NCBI RefSeq assembly: GCF_034009455.1
Contig: NZ_CP125380.1
Coordinates: 2,989,501-3,053,500 of the forward strand
Reading direction: 5' to 3'
DNA: 64,000 nucleotides
Origin: Pseudomonas sp. P5_109
Lineage (GTDB): Bacteria > Pseudomonadota > Gammaproteobacteria > Pseudomonadales > Pseudomonadaceae
Both the position numbers and the translations under genes were made by a program. Position 1 is the first letter of the stretch, and every line of letters starts with the position of its first letter. Below are positions 43,210 through 51,760 of this stretch, one piece after another. The notes beneath the pieces were generated by a model. It saw only the letters and a program-made list of their open reading frames with translations, did no database searches and was not told the origin of the DNA.

Positions 43210-43511
43210 AACCACCATCGTCGATCAATGAGTCAGAGGTGGACAGAATGGCGGTTGATGGGCGATGGGGCAATCTTTATCTGTATGGATGTACAGCATG
43301 GTGTGTCGCGCCCGACGGACTGTGCCGGCAGGCTCCGTTCGGCTGTGAAGCCGTCGGGAGGGGGAAACTTGGGTTATACCTGATGGATCGTGGTTTCAGG
43401 TTTTGGGGCTGCTGCGCAGCCCATCGCGGGCAAGCCACGCTCCCACACCACCACCACCACCACCATCATCATCGATTTGCAGGTCCATCACCGTCATGAG
43501 GAACGTTTTCC
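43210..43511 (+). other. Gap with hairpin repeat and CAC triplet tract
   Basis: This 300-base gap has no gene. At 43401-43446 it holds a diverged copy of the GGGGCTGCTGCGCAGCCC hairpin repeat. At 43444-43475 there is a (CAC)n/(CAT)n triplet tract of about ten units ending just before the DUF427 gene region. An open frame crossing it would encode polyhistidine, but has no support as a gene. Confidence 0.6.
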
Positions 43512-43880
43512 ATGAAAAGCTCCGGTCCTAGCCCTGTCATCACCATCGCCGAGCAGCCTGGTTGTCTGTTGGTGAGGTTCCACGGCATTCAGGTCGCCGC
43601 TTCGGCTCGCGCGCTGGTGTTGCTGGAGGCCAACTACCCGCCGGTGTACTACGTGCCGCGAGAGGATATCGACGAGAAGTATTACGCCCGCACCGACCAC
43701 ACCAGCTATTGCCCGTACAAAGGCGATGCCAGTTATTTCAGTTTGCAGGTGCCGGGGCATGAGGCTGCCAATGCGGTGTGGAGTTATGAGCATCCCAAGA
43801 TATCGGTGGAGCAGATACGCGAATACGTGGCGTTCTATCCGGATCAGGTGAAGTTCGAGCTGCTTGACGCCGAAGTCTGA
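43512..43880 (+). CDS. DUF427 family protein
   Basis: The 122-residue protein has the DUF427 signatures VYYVPREDIDEKYYARTDHT, YCPYKGDASYFSLQ and a C-terminal VAFYPDQVKFELLD. The family is widespread, and the conserved Tyr/Cys/Arg pattern is suggestive of a metal or ligand site, but its function is unknown. It is preceded by the CAC/CAT tract and followed by a hairpin (GACGAGGGAGC/GCTCCCTCGTC) at 43888-43911, before the convergent MFS gene. Confidence 0.88.
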   Translation: MKSSGPSPVITIAEQPGCLLVRFHGIQVAASARALVLLEANYPPVYYVPREDIDEKYYARTDHTSYCPYKGDASYFSLQVPGHEAANAVWSYEHPKISVEQIREYVAFYPDQVKFELLDAEV

Positions 43881-43924
43881 TCAACGTGACGAGGGAGCAA
43901 GCTCCCTCGTCGGCAGGCATGACC

Positions 43925-45547
43925 TCAGTTCTTGTCGAGATCGACGTTGCGTGTCTCACGCAGGCAAATCATCCCCACCACCAGGCTTACCCCGGTGATC
44001 ACCACCGGATACCACAGCCCGTAGAAGATGTCCCCGGTGTACACCACCAGCGCGAACGACACCGTCGGCAGGAAGCCGCCGAACCAGCCGTTGCCGATGT
44101 GGTAGGGCAGGGACATCGAGGTGTAGCGGATGCGGGTCGGGAACAGTTCGACCATCAACGCAGCGAGCGGGCCGTAGCACATCGCCGAGATGATGATCAG
44201 CGCGACGATCAGCGCGACGATCATCGGCTTGTTGATCTGCTGCATGTCCGCCTGTTGCGGGTACCCGGCGAGGGTCACGGCACCGCGCAGGGCGGCTTCG
44301 TCGAAACCATCGATCTTCACGTCACCGACGCTGACCTGCACGGCACTGCCGGCCGGGGCCGCTGCGCTCTGGTAGGGCAGGCCCTGCTTGACCAGGAAGG
44401 TCTTGACCTTGTCGCACGGGCTGTCGAATTTCGCCTTGCCCACCGGATCGAACTGGAAGGTGCAGGTGGCCGGGTCGGCCATCACGGTGATCGGTGCCTG
44501 GCGGCTGGCCTGGTCGATGGCCGGGTTGGCGTAGTGGGCCAGGGTCTTGAAGATCGGGAAGTACAATGCGGTGGCCAGCAACAGGCCGAGCATCAGCACC
44601 GGTTTACGCCCGACCTTGTCCGACAGCCAGCCAAAGAAAATGAAGAAGGGGGCGCCAATGGTCACGCTGACAATCAGCAAGCCGTTGGCCACCGCCGGGT
44701 CCATTTTCAGGAACTGGGTGAGGAAAAACAGCACATAGAATTGCGCGGCGTAGAAGGTCACCGCTTGCCCGGCATTGATGCTGAACAGGGCGATCAACAC
44801 CACCTTGAGGTTTTCCCATTTGCCGAAGGAGTCGCGGATCGGCTGCTTGCACAGTTTGCCTTCCTCCTTCATTTTCACGAAGGCCGGCGACTCGTGCAGG
44901 CTCATGCGAATCCAGGTCGAGATGCCCAGCAGCACGATGGAAAACAGGAACGGAATGCGCCAGCCCCAGACTTCGAACTGGTCGCCCGTGAAGTAGCGGC
45001 AGCCCAGCACTACCAGCAGCGAGAGCAACAGGCCCAGGGTCGCGGTGGATTGAATCCAGCTGGTGTGGAAGCCGCGCTTGCCGATCGGTGCGTGCTCGGC
45101 GACATAGGTCGCGGCGCCGCCGTATTCACCGCCCAGGGCCAGGCCCTGGAGCATGCGCAGCACCACCAGGATGATCGGCGCGGCGATGCCGATGCTCGCA
45201 TAGGTCGGCAGCAGCCCGACGCAGAACGTCGCCAGGCCCATGAGGATGATGGTCGCGAGGAAGGTGTACTTGCGCCCGATCATGTCCCCCAACCGACCGA
45301 ACACCAACGCGCCGAACGGCCGCACGATGAAGCCGGCGGCGAAGGCCATCAGCGCGAAGATGAACGCCGTGGTGTCGTTGACCCCGGCGAAGAACTGCTT
45401 GCTGATCACCGCCGCGAGGGCGCCATAGAGGAAAAAGTCGTACCACTCGAAGACTGTCCCGAGGGACGAGGCAAAGATGACTTTCTGGGTTTCCTGGCTG
45501 GTGCCCGCGCTGCGCACGGCTTCCAGGGGCTGAACGTGTTCTGACAT
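43925..45547 (-). CDS. MHS-type MFS transporter with large periplasmic insertion
   Basis: The 540-residue metabolite:H+ symporter resembles ProP/KgtP-type transporters: SSLGTVFEWYDFFLYGALAA in segment 1, FGRLGDMIGRKYTF between segments 2 and 3, and GLALGGEYGGAATYVAEHAP before segment 5. Between the two halves there is an insert of about 90 residues (starting near APITVMADPATCTFQFDPVG), with two Cys residues, unlike typical 430-440-residue members. ATG 45547 follows GAGGGA. A-rich AACAACAAAAACAATCA lies upstream. Substrate unknown; the GMC oxidoreductase gene upstream may act on it. Confidence 0.85.
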   Translation of the reverse strand: MSEHVQPLEAVRSAGTSQETQKVIFASSLGTVFEWYDFFLYGALAAVISKQFFAGVNDTTAFIFALMAFAAGFIVRPFGALVFGRLGDMIGRKYTFLATIILMGLATFCVGLLPTYASIGIAAPIILVVLRMLQGLALGGEYGGAATYVAEHAPIGKRGFHTSWIQSTATLGLLLSLLVVLGCRYFTGDQFEVWGWRIPFLFSIVLLGISTWIRMSLHESPAFVKMKEEGKLCKQPIRDSFGKWENLKVVLIALFSINAGQAVTFYAAQFYVLFFLTQFLKMDPAVANGLLIVSVTIGAPFFIFFGWLSDKVGRKPVLMLGLLLATALYFPIFKTLAHYANPAIDQASRQAPITVMADPATCTFQFDPVGKAKFDSPCDKVKTFLVKQGLPYQSAAAPAGSAVQVSVGDVKIDGFDEAALRGAVTLAGYPQQADMQQINKPMIVALIVALIIISAMCYGPLAALMVELFPTRIRYTSMSLPYHIGNGWFGGFLPTVSFALVVYTGDIFYGLWYPVVITGVSLVVGMICLRETRNVDLDKN

Positions 45548-45565
45548 ACCGGTATCCCTCACAGT

Positions 45566-45583
45566 GATTGTTTTTGTTGTTCC
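45566..45583 (-). promoter_or_regulatory. Hfq/Crc-type A-rich motif before MFS gene
   Basis: On the minus strand this reads GGAACAACAAAAACAATC, 19 bases before the start codon of the MHS transporter. It matches the AANAANAA pattern bound by Hfq and Crc in Pseudomonas catabolite repression. The motif is seen; binding is inferred. Confidence 0.55.
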
Positions 45584-45649
45584 ACTGTCGGCGCCGGCCT
45601 TGTGGGCGGGTGCCGCTTCTGTCGATGTATCGGGTGTACGCGTTCCTTT

Positions 45650-45750
45650 GTAGGAGCGAGCTTGCTCGCGATGAACCTGAGAGCGCACGTGGGTGTCAGG
45701 TTTGCAGCGTTATCGTTGACGACCATCGCGAGCAAGCTCGCTCCTACAGT
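45650..45750. repeat. REP doublet
   Basis: TGTAGGAGCGAGCTTGCTCG (about 45650) and its inverse (CGAGCAAGCTCGCTCCTACA, about 45729) form an inverted pair between the GMC and MFS genes. Confidence 0.85.
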
Positions 45751-45763
45751 GTCCGTGTGTCGT

Positions 45764-47410
45764 TCATGGGAGTGTGACCAGCTCCTTTGGTTCGGTGTGA
45801 TTGAAGGTGACAGGGTTGAGAATCATTTGTGCCGCTTTTTCGGCAATCATCAGCGTCGGCGAGCAGGTGTTGCCCGAGGTGATGCGCGGCATGATCGAGG
45901 CGTCGGCAATGCGCAGGCCGGGGATCCCGTGGACCTTGAGTTGCGCATCGACCACGGCGTCGGCGTCGTTGCCCATGCGGCAGGTGCCCACCGGATGGAA
46001 AATCGTCGTGCCGATGCGCGCGGCGGCTTCGTGCAGTTGTTCTTCGCTTTGCAGGCTGGCGCCGGGCAGGTATTCCACCGGGTTGAAGGCACGCAGGGCC
46101 GGGGCGGCAACGATGCGCCGGGTCAGGCGAATGGCGTCGGCGGCGACTCGCAGGTCTTCGGGGTGGCTGAGGTAGTTGGGCTGGATCAGCGGTGCTTCTT
46201 GCGGGTCAGCCGAGCGGATATCGACCCGGCCACGGCTTTGCGGACGCAAATCACAGACCGATGCGGTGAACGCCGGGAACGCATGCAGCGGCTCGCCAAA
46301 GCGCTCCAGCGACAGCGGCTGCACGTGATATTCGAGGTTGGCGCAGGTCTGTTCCGGCCCCGAGCGGGCAAAGGCGCCCAACTGGCTCGGCGCCATGGAC
46401 AGTGGACCGCTGCGGTCATACAGGTAACGCAGGCCCATGCCCATCTTGCCCCACAGGCTGCCGGCAATCTGGTTCAGGGTGCGGGTATTTTCCAGCTGGT
46501 AGATCAGCCGCAGTTGCAGGTGATCCTGCAGGTTGCCACCCACACCGGGTAGCTCATGGGCGACGCCGATGCCCAATCGCTCCAACAGCGGACGCGGGCC
46601 GATGCCGGAGCGTTGGAGGATGCCTGGCGAACCCACCGAGCCTGCACAGAGGATGATTTCCTTGCGTGCCTTGAAGGTTTTCGCCTGGCCTTGCCAACGG
46701 GCGCTGACCGCTGAGGCGCGGCCATTGTCCAGTAGCACGCGGTCGACTTCGACCCCGGTCAGTACAGTGAGATTGGGACGCTGGCGTACCGGTTTGAGAA
46801 ACGCCTTGGCCGCGTTCCAGCGGATGCCGGCCTTCTGATTGACCTGGAAGTAGCCGCAACCTTCGTTGTCGCCCTGGTTGAAGTCATCGATGCTGGCGAT
46901 GCCGCTTTGTTCGGCGGCGCTGCGGAACGCATCGAGAATCGGCCATGACAGGCGCTGGCGTTCGACCCGCCATTCGCCCGCGGCGCCGTGAAATTCGGCG
47001 GCGCCGGCAAAGTGATTTTCACTCTGTTTAAACAGCGGCAACACGTCTCGCCAGCTCCAGCCAGGATTGCCGTCGGCGGCCCAGCTATCGTAGTCGCCGG
47101 CCTGGCCGCGCATGTAGATCATGCCGTTGATCGAGGAGCAGCCGCCCAGTACCTTGCCACGCGGGTAGCTCAGGGCGCGACCTTGCAGGCCGGGTTGCGC
47201 TTCGGTCTTGAAGCACCAGTCGGTGCGCGGGTTGCCGATGCAGAACAGGTAACCCACGGGGATGTGAATCCACGCATAGTTGTCGCGGCCGCCGGCTTCG
47301 AGCAGCAATACGCGATGTTGCGGGTTGGCCGACAGTCGATTGGCCAGCAGACACCCGGCCGGCCCGGCCCCGACCACGATGTAATCGTACTCATCTAGGG
47401 AAGCCTGCAT
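45764..47410 (-). CDS. GMC-family FAD oxidoreductase (choline-dehydrogenase-like)
   Basis: The 548-residue flavoprotein has the FAD-binding GAGPAG motif at residues 14-19, GMC signature 1 around LSYPRGKVLGGCSSINGMIY, and the catalytic His in FHPVGTCRMG with the Asn of SGNTCSPTLM near the C-terminus. It oxidises an alcohol; choline, an alkanol or a polyol are possible. ATG 47410 was chosen because GAGG lies 6 bases upstream; ATG 47446 is preceded by no proper site. The stretch between them is an A-rich CA-type motif. It is divergent from a LysR regulator gene (132-bp gap). Confidence 0.85.
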   Translation of the reverse strand: MQASLDEYDYIVVGAGPAGCLLANRLSANPQHRVLLLEAGGRDNYAWIHIPVGYLFCIGNPRTDWCFKTEAQPGLQGRALSYPRGKVLGGCSSINGMIYMRGQAGDYDSWAADGNPGWSWRDVLPLFKQSENHFAGAAEFHGAAGEWRVERQRLSWPILDAFRSAAEQSGIASIDDFNQGDNEGCGYFQVNQKAGIRWNAAKAFLKPVRQRPNLTVLTGVEVDRVLLDNGRASAVSARWQGQAKTFKARKEIILCAGSVGSPGILQRSGIGPRPLLERLGIGVAHELPGVGGNLQDHLQLRLIYQLENTRTLNQIAGSLWGKMGMGLRYLYDRSGPLSMAPSQLGAFARSGPEQTCANLEYHVQPLSLERFGEPLHAFPAFTASVCDLRPQSRGRVDIRSADPQEAPLIQPNYLSHPEDLRVAADAIRLTRRIVAAPALRAFNPVEYLPGASLQSEEQLHEAAARIGTTIFHPVGTCRMGNDADAVVDAQLKVHGIPGLRIADASIMPRITSGNTCSPTLMIAEKAAQMILNPVTFNHTEPKELVTLP

Positions 47411-47420
47411 CCCTGACCTC

Positions 47421-47440
47421 GTTTTGTTGTTCTTGTTGTC
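47421..47440 (-). promoter_or_regulatory. Hfq/Crc-type A-rich motif before GMC oxidoreductase gene
   Basis: On the minus strand this reads GACAACAAGAACAACAAAAC, 10 bases before ATG 47410 and next to its ribosome site. It is a long match to the AANAANAA-type Hfq/Crc target. Repression by Crc/Hfq during growth on preferred carbon sources is inferred. Confidence 0.6.
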
Positions 47441-47542
47441 TGTCATCCTAGTTGTTAGCTTTCGTCAAAAGAATGTTAGTTTTTGCGCAGCCGCTGTGCG
47501 TTTTTAAACAGCATCCCGAACGGCAACGAACAAGGACGATTC

Positions 47543-48433
47543 ATGTTCGACTGGAATGACCTGCGGTTTTTTCTCGAGTTGCAGCGCAGTGGGCGTTTGC
47601 TCACGGCGGCCCGCCGACTGAACACCACCCATGCCACCGTGGCGCGGCACATCGAGGCCATCGAAAAGAGCCTCGGCACGGCGCTGTTCGTCCAGCATGC
47701 CCAGGGTTATGAGATGACCCCGGCCGGCGAGGCGTTGCTTAAACACGCCGAGGCCATGGAGAACGTCGCGCTGCTGGCCCAGGAGGAGATCACCCAGTCC
47801 ACCGCGCCGCTGGGCAAGATCCGCGTCGGGGTCACCGAAGGCCTGGGCATCATGTTCCTGGCCAGTCGCATGAACGGCTTGTTCGAACGTTATCCGGGGT
47901 TGGAGGTGGAACTGGTGGCGGTGCCGCGTTTTGTCAGCATCCTCAACCGCGAGGCGGAAATCAGCATCCACCTGGAACGCCCGTTCGCCGACATGCTGGT
48001 CACCCGCAAACTCACCGACTATCGCCTGGCGCTCTATGCCAGCCAGGACTACCTCGACCGTTCGCCGCCGTTGCGCAGTCGCGAGGACCTGGGGCGCCAC
48101 GCCTGGATCGGTTACGTCGATGACTTGCTGTTCAGCCAGGAACTGATGTTCCTCAACAGCTTCTGCCGCAACCCGCAGGTGGTGTTTCACAGCACCAGTG
48201 TGATCGCCCAGCAACAGGCGGCGCGCTCAGGCCTGGGGATTGCCGTGCTGCCGTGCTACATGGCCAGCGCCGATCCGGACCTGGTGCCGCTGCTGCCGGA
48301 CGAAAGCATCCAGCGCAGCTACTGGATCAGTACTCGTCGGGAACTGCACAAGTCGGTGCGGCTGCGGGTGATGTGGGATTATGTGGTGGAGTTGTGTGAG
48401 CGGGAGCAGGGGGTGTTGTTGGGCGCTGCCTGA
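47543..48433 (+). CDS. LysR-family regulator beside GMC oxidoreductase
   Basis: The 296-residue LysR regulator has an N-terminal winged helix (LRFFLELQRSGRLLTAARRL, then NTTHATVARHIEAIEKSLGT) and a C-terminal effector domain (RVGVTEGLGIMFLASRMNGL). ATG 47543 follows CAAGGA. It is divergent from the GMC gene, which is its likely target; the effector is unknown. A single REP-like sequence follows at about 48497-48520. Confidence 0.87.
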   Translation: MFDWNDLRFFLELQRSGRLLTAARRLNTTHATVARHIEAIEKSLGTALFVQHAQGYEMTPAGEALLKHAEAMENVALLAQEEITQSTAPLGKIRVGVTEGLGIMFLASRMNGLFERYPGLEVELVAVPRFVSILNREAEISIHLERPFADMLVTRKLTDYRLALYASQDYLDRSPPLRSREDLGRHAWIGYVDDLLFSQELMFLNSFCRNPQVVFHSTSVIAQQQAARSGLGIAVLPCYMASADPDLVPLLPDESIQRSYWISTRRELHKSVRLRVMWDYVVELCEREQGVLLGAA

Positions 48434-48496
48434 GCTGACGCCTTCGCGAGCAAGTCGAATCGTCGCACCGCCGCTCCCTCATTGGAATGCGTTCCC

Positions 48497-48526
48497 CTGT
48501 GGGAGCGGGCTGGCTCGCGAAGGCGT
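48497..48526 (+). repeat. Single REP element
   Basis: TGTGGGAGCGGGCTGGCTCG (from about 48497) continues as CGAAGGCG. A partial inverse, CGCGAGCAAG (about 48445), lies upstream. Both sit between the convergent LysR and AlkC-type genes. Confidence 0.7.
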
Positions 48527-48553
48527 CGGTAGATTCACAATTGATCTAATGGT

Positions 48554-49651
48554 TTAACCGAGAATCTCGAACGCCGTGCTGGCCAACCGCTCACCATTGA
48601 CCATGACATGCACGGCATGGCGCCCCGCATAATGCTTGCGGGTGGTGAGTTCCTTGATCTGCTGACTACGGCTGACGGCTTCGACGGCGTTGCCGGGCAG
48701 CGTCAGCGCCTTGAGCTTGAATACCTTCGCCGAGGTGCTGCCATTGGCCTTGACGTAATCGATGGCGTAGTCGATCACCAGGCGCTGGCTGCTTTCAACG
48801 GTGGATCTGACGGCAAACGACAGGGTGATTTTTTCTCCCAGGCCAATCACCGGAGGTTCGACCTTCACATCGACGATCTCGACTTCAGGCTTGCCGCCGG
48901 CGCCGATAATCGCCAGTGCCCGCTGGTTGCCCTGTTTGATCAGGCTGCGCAGGGCGTGTCTGGCGATCCATGCGCTGTGCCGGTTGTCCAGCGACCAGCC
49001 TTCGATCAGGTCCAGCACCCAGTCGGGGTGATCCTTGGTGATGTCGTTGAGGTGGTTGGCCACGGACTTGCGCACGTACAGGCTGGTGTCGGCCTTGAGG
49101 TTGTCGAGGATCTTCGCGGCGAGTGTCGGATCGGCCTGAACCGGCTCCAGCCGGAATGACCAGGGCAGGCGTGGCCGGCAGCCTTCACTGGCCAGGCGCC
49201 GTACGTGTTCGTTGTCATCCAGCGACCAGTCGTGCATCAGCTTGAGCGAGCGCTCGAGGTCGCTGCGCAGAAAATGGCGGATCGCGAATTCCGAGGAGCC
49301 GAAGGTGGTGAAGTACTTCAGCGCGTCCATCGACTGCTCGAACGCATGGGCGCCGTAGCGGGCGACGTAGTGCGGCAGGCACATGCTGACGAAACCGCTG
49401 TTCAGGCGCGGGGCGAGGGCGCGCAGCACCTGCAGCGATGCCGCGTAGTCCAGCGGTAATACCGCGTGCAGGCATTCGCTGACCCGGGCCATGCGCTGCA
49501 TGACGCTGAGGTCGGCCAGGCCGGATTGGGCCAGCTTGAGGAATTTTTTGCCGTCGAATTCGGGATACACCGCCGTCATCTCTGTGGCGATGTGCTTGAG
49601 GCGCTCGGCGTTGAAGATTTCCTTGAGGGCGGGGGCAGGTTGGTCAGTCAT
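48554..49651 (-). CDS. AlkC-type DNA glycosylase with Ig-like C-terminal domain
   Basis: The 365-residue HEAT-like-repeat protein belongs to the DNA alkylation repair (AlkC/AlkD) superfamily. The helical N-terminal part (about residues 1-245) includes YVARYGAHAFEQSMDALKYF and SLDDNEHVRRLASEGCRPRL. The remaining C-terminal part (EVEIVDVKVEPPVIGLGEKI) has a beta-rich, Ig-like character, described for the AlkC subfamily. AlkC excises N3-alkylated adenine/cytosine. REP elements border it on both sides, and no operon partner is visible. Confidence 0.87.
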   Translation of the reverse strand: MTDQPAPALKEIFNAERLKHIATEMTAVYPEFDGKKFLKLAQSGLADLSVMQRMARVSECLHAVLPLDYAASLQVLRALAPRLNSGFVSMCLPHYVARYGAHAFEQSMDALKYFTTFGSSEFAIRHFLRSDLERSLKLMHDWSLDDNEHVRRLASEGCRPRLPWSFRLEPVQADPTLAAKILDNLKADTSLYVRKSVANHLNDITKDHPDWVLDLIEGWSLDNRHSAWIARHALRSLIKQGNQRALAIIGAGGKPEVEIVDVKVEPPVIGLGEKITLSFAVRSTVESSQRLVIDYAIDYVKANGSTSAKVFKLKALTLPGNAVEAVSRSQQIKELTTRKHYAGRHAVHVMVNGERLASTAFEILG

Positions 49652-49699
49652 GGTGGTTCCTTTGAAATTGTGGTTATTCCATCACACCGCGTTATCGTT

Positions 49700-49785
49700 C
49701 TTCGCGAGCAAGCCCGCTCCCACAGAAGAGCGTGTGAGCGACAAATTTCCAATGTGGGAGCGGGCTTGCTCGCGAAGAGGCCCTC
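49700..49785. repeat. REP doublet
   Basis: TTCGCGAGCAAGCCCGCTCC (about 49701) and GTGGGAGCGGGCTTGCTCGC (about 49755) are inverse copies, forming a REPIN-like pair between the antiporter and AlkC genes. Confidence 0.85.
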
Positions 49786-49794
49786 GAATTCACC

Positions 49795-51603
49795 TCATTT
49801 TGTACCTGCCTGCTCCTGCAACTGATCCGACTCAAACAACCTGGCCAATTCCACCCGCGCTTCCTGCGCCGTCTGCATCACTTTCACCGCGTCGTCATAC
49901 ACCGCATGCTGGGCTTCCAGCACCTCTTCGTCGTGCTGCTTGAAACGCTTGATCCGCGCATCCGCCTGGGCCTGGGTCAATCCCAACCCAATCAGGGTTT
50001 GCCGGCTCATTTCCAGGCTCGAATAAAAGGTCTCGCGCACGGCGTGAGCGCCAACGTCCATCAGCCGGTGCACATGCTGGCGGTTGCGGGCACGGGCGAT
50101 GATTTTCATATGCGGGTAAAGCTTGCGCACCAGTTCGGCGGTCTTGATGTTGGTGTCCGGGTCGTCGGTGGCGATCACGAAATACTCGGCTTCCCCGACC
50201 TTGGCCGCGCTGAGGATTTCCGGGCGCATCGGGTCGCCATAAAACACCGGCACGCCACCAAAACTGCGCGACAGTTCGATGGTTTCCACCGAAGTGTCGA
50301 GGGCCACGAACTTGATGTTCTGCGCGCGCAAAATCCGCGCAACGATCTGGCCCATGCGGCCCATGCCGGCGATCACCACCCGTGGCGCGTCGGCGTCGAT
50401 TTCGCGGAACTTCTCCGGCACTTCCACCGGTTGCACTTTCGGGCTGGCCAGGCGTGCGCAAACCAGCAGCAACAGTGGCGTCACGGCCATGGACAGGGTG
50501 ATGGTCAGCACCAGCAAGTCATACAGTTGTGCCGCGAACAGCCCGTGATCGCGACCGATCTTGAACACCACGAAGGCAAATTCACCACCGGCCGCCAGCA
50601 CGATACCCAGGCGGATCGCGCTGACCTGCTTCAAGCCGCCGGCCAGGCGACCGACAATAAACAGCAGCGGCAGCTTGATCGCGATCAGCAGCAGAGTCAG
50701 GCCCAGCACTGCGAACGGCATGCTCAGCAGCAGGCTCAGGTTCGCGCCCATGCCGACGCTGATGAAAAACAGCCCGAGCAACAGGCCCTTGAACGGTTCG
50801 ATCTGGGCTTCCAGTTCATGTCGATATTCGGAGTCCGCCAGCAGCAGGCCAGCGAGGAAGGCGCCCAGGGCCATGGAAATACCGGCCAGCTCCATCAACC
50901 ATGCGGTGCCGATCACCACCAGCAACGCCGTGGCGGTGGAGACCTCCGGCAACGCGGTCTTGGTCACCACGCGAAACACCGGCCGCAACAGATAACGCCC
51001 GCCGATCACCACCACGGCGATGCTTACCAGCACTTGCAGGCCGTGGTTCAGGTCTTCACTGGCGGTGGTGCTGTGATCGCCGCCGGCAAGCAACGGCACC
51101 ATGGCGATCAACGGGATCGCGGCGATGTCCTGAAACAGCAGGATCGCGAACGCCAGCCGCCCATGGGGGCTGGTCAGTTCCTTGCGTTCGGCCAGGCTTT
51201 GCAGGCCGAACGCCGTGGACGATAGCGCCAGGCCCAGGCCGAGGACGATCGCGGTGTTCAGCGGCTGGCCAAATAGCCACAGCGCCACCACGCCGATCAC
51301 CGTGCCAGTCAGCAGCACCTGCGCCAGCCCCACGCCGAACACTGATTTGCGCATCACCCACAGACGGCGCGGCGACAGCTCCAGGCCGATGATGAACAGC
51401 AGCAACACCACGCCGAGCTCGGAAATGTTCGCGACGCTTTGCGGGTTGTCGATCAGGCCCAGCACCGATGGGCCGATGACCACTCCGGCGAACAGGTAGC
51501 CCAGCACCGCCCCCAGTTGCAGGCGCTTGGCCAAGGGGACGATGAGCACGGCCGCCAGCAGAAACACGACAGCGGCTTGTAGCAGGTTGCCTTCATGGGG
51601 CAT
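49795..51603 (-). CDS. CPA2 K+/H+ antiporter with TrkA-N domain (KefB-like)
   Basis: The 602-residue protein has an N-terminal transporter part of about 12 helices (GPSVLGLIDNPQSVANISEL; GLGLALSSTAFGLQSLAERK; AGISMALGAFLAGLLLADSE) and, from about residue 400, a TrkA-N/RCK domain (RVVIAGMGRMGQIVARILRA). Length fits KefB/KefC (about 601-620). Glutathione-gated K+ efflux protecting against electrophiles is the family function, but the ancillary KefG/KefF subunit gene is absent. ATG 51603 follows GGAG. Confidence 0.88.
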   Translation of the reverse strand: MPHEGNLLQAAVVFLLAAVLIVPLAKRLQLGAVLGYLFAGVVIGPSVLGLIDNPQSVANISELGVVLLLFIIGLELSPRRLWVMRKSVFGVGLAQVLLTGTVIGVVALWLFGQPLNTAIVLGLGLALSSTAFGLQSLAERKELTSPHGRLAFAILLFQDIAAIPLIAMVPLLAGGDHSTTASEDLNHGLQVLVSIAVVVIGGRYLLRPVFRVVTKTALPEVSTATALLVVIGTAWLMELAGISMALGAFLAGLLLADSEYRHELEAQIEPFKGLLLGLFFISVGMGANLSLLLSMPFAVLGLTLLLIAIKLPLLFIVGRLAGGLKQVSAIRLGIVLAAGGEFAFVVFKIGRDHGLFAAQLYDLLVLTITLSMAVTPLLLLVCARLASPKVQPVEVPEKFREIDADAPRVVIAGMGRMGQIVARILRAQNIKFVALDTSVETIELSRSFGGVPVFYGDPMRPEILSAAKVGEAEYFVIATDDPDTNIKTAELVRKLYPHMKIIARARNRQHVHRLMDVGAHAVRETFYSSLEMSRQTLIGLGLTQAQADARIKRFKQHDEEVLEAQHAVYDDAVKVMQTAQEARVELARLFESDQLQEQAGTK

Positions 51604-51760
51604 GGGCGAAACTCCAGGACTCGGGACAGCGGGGGTGACAAGAATAAAGGTTGAGCCTGTCGGCGTCAGCAAAGCGCTCGGACGCAGATGTTACAATTTG
51701 CATTAATTAGTTACATTTATAGAATTAGCTGATCAATCCGCTTCGTTGCCGAGTAACTCC

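Noticed and set aside
43239..43499. Plus-strand frame encoding a polyhistidine tract
   Set aside because: The histidines come from the CAC/CAT repeat; the rest is antisense to topB and a hairpin repeat, with no ribosome site.
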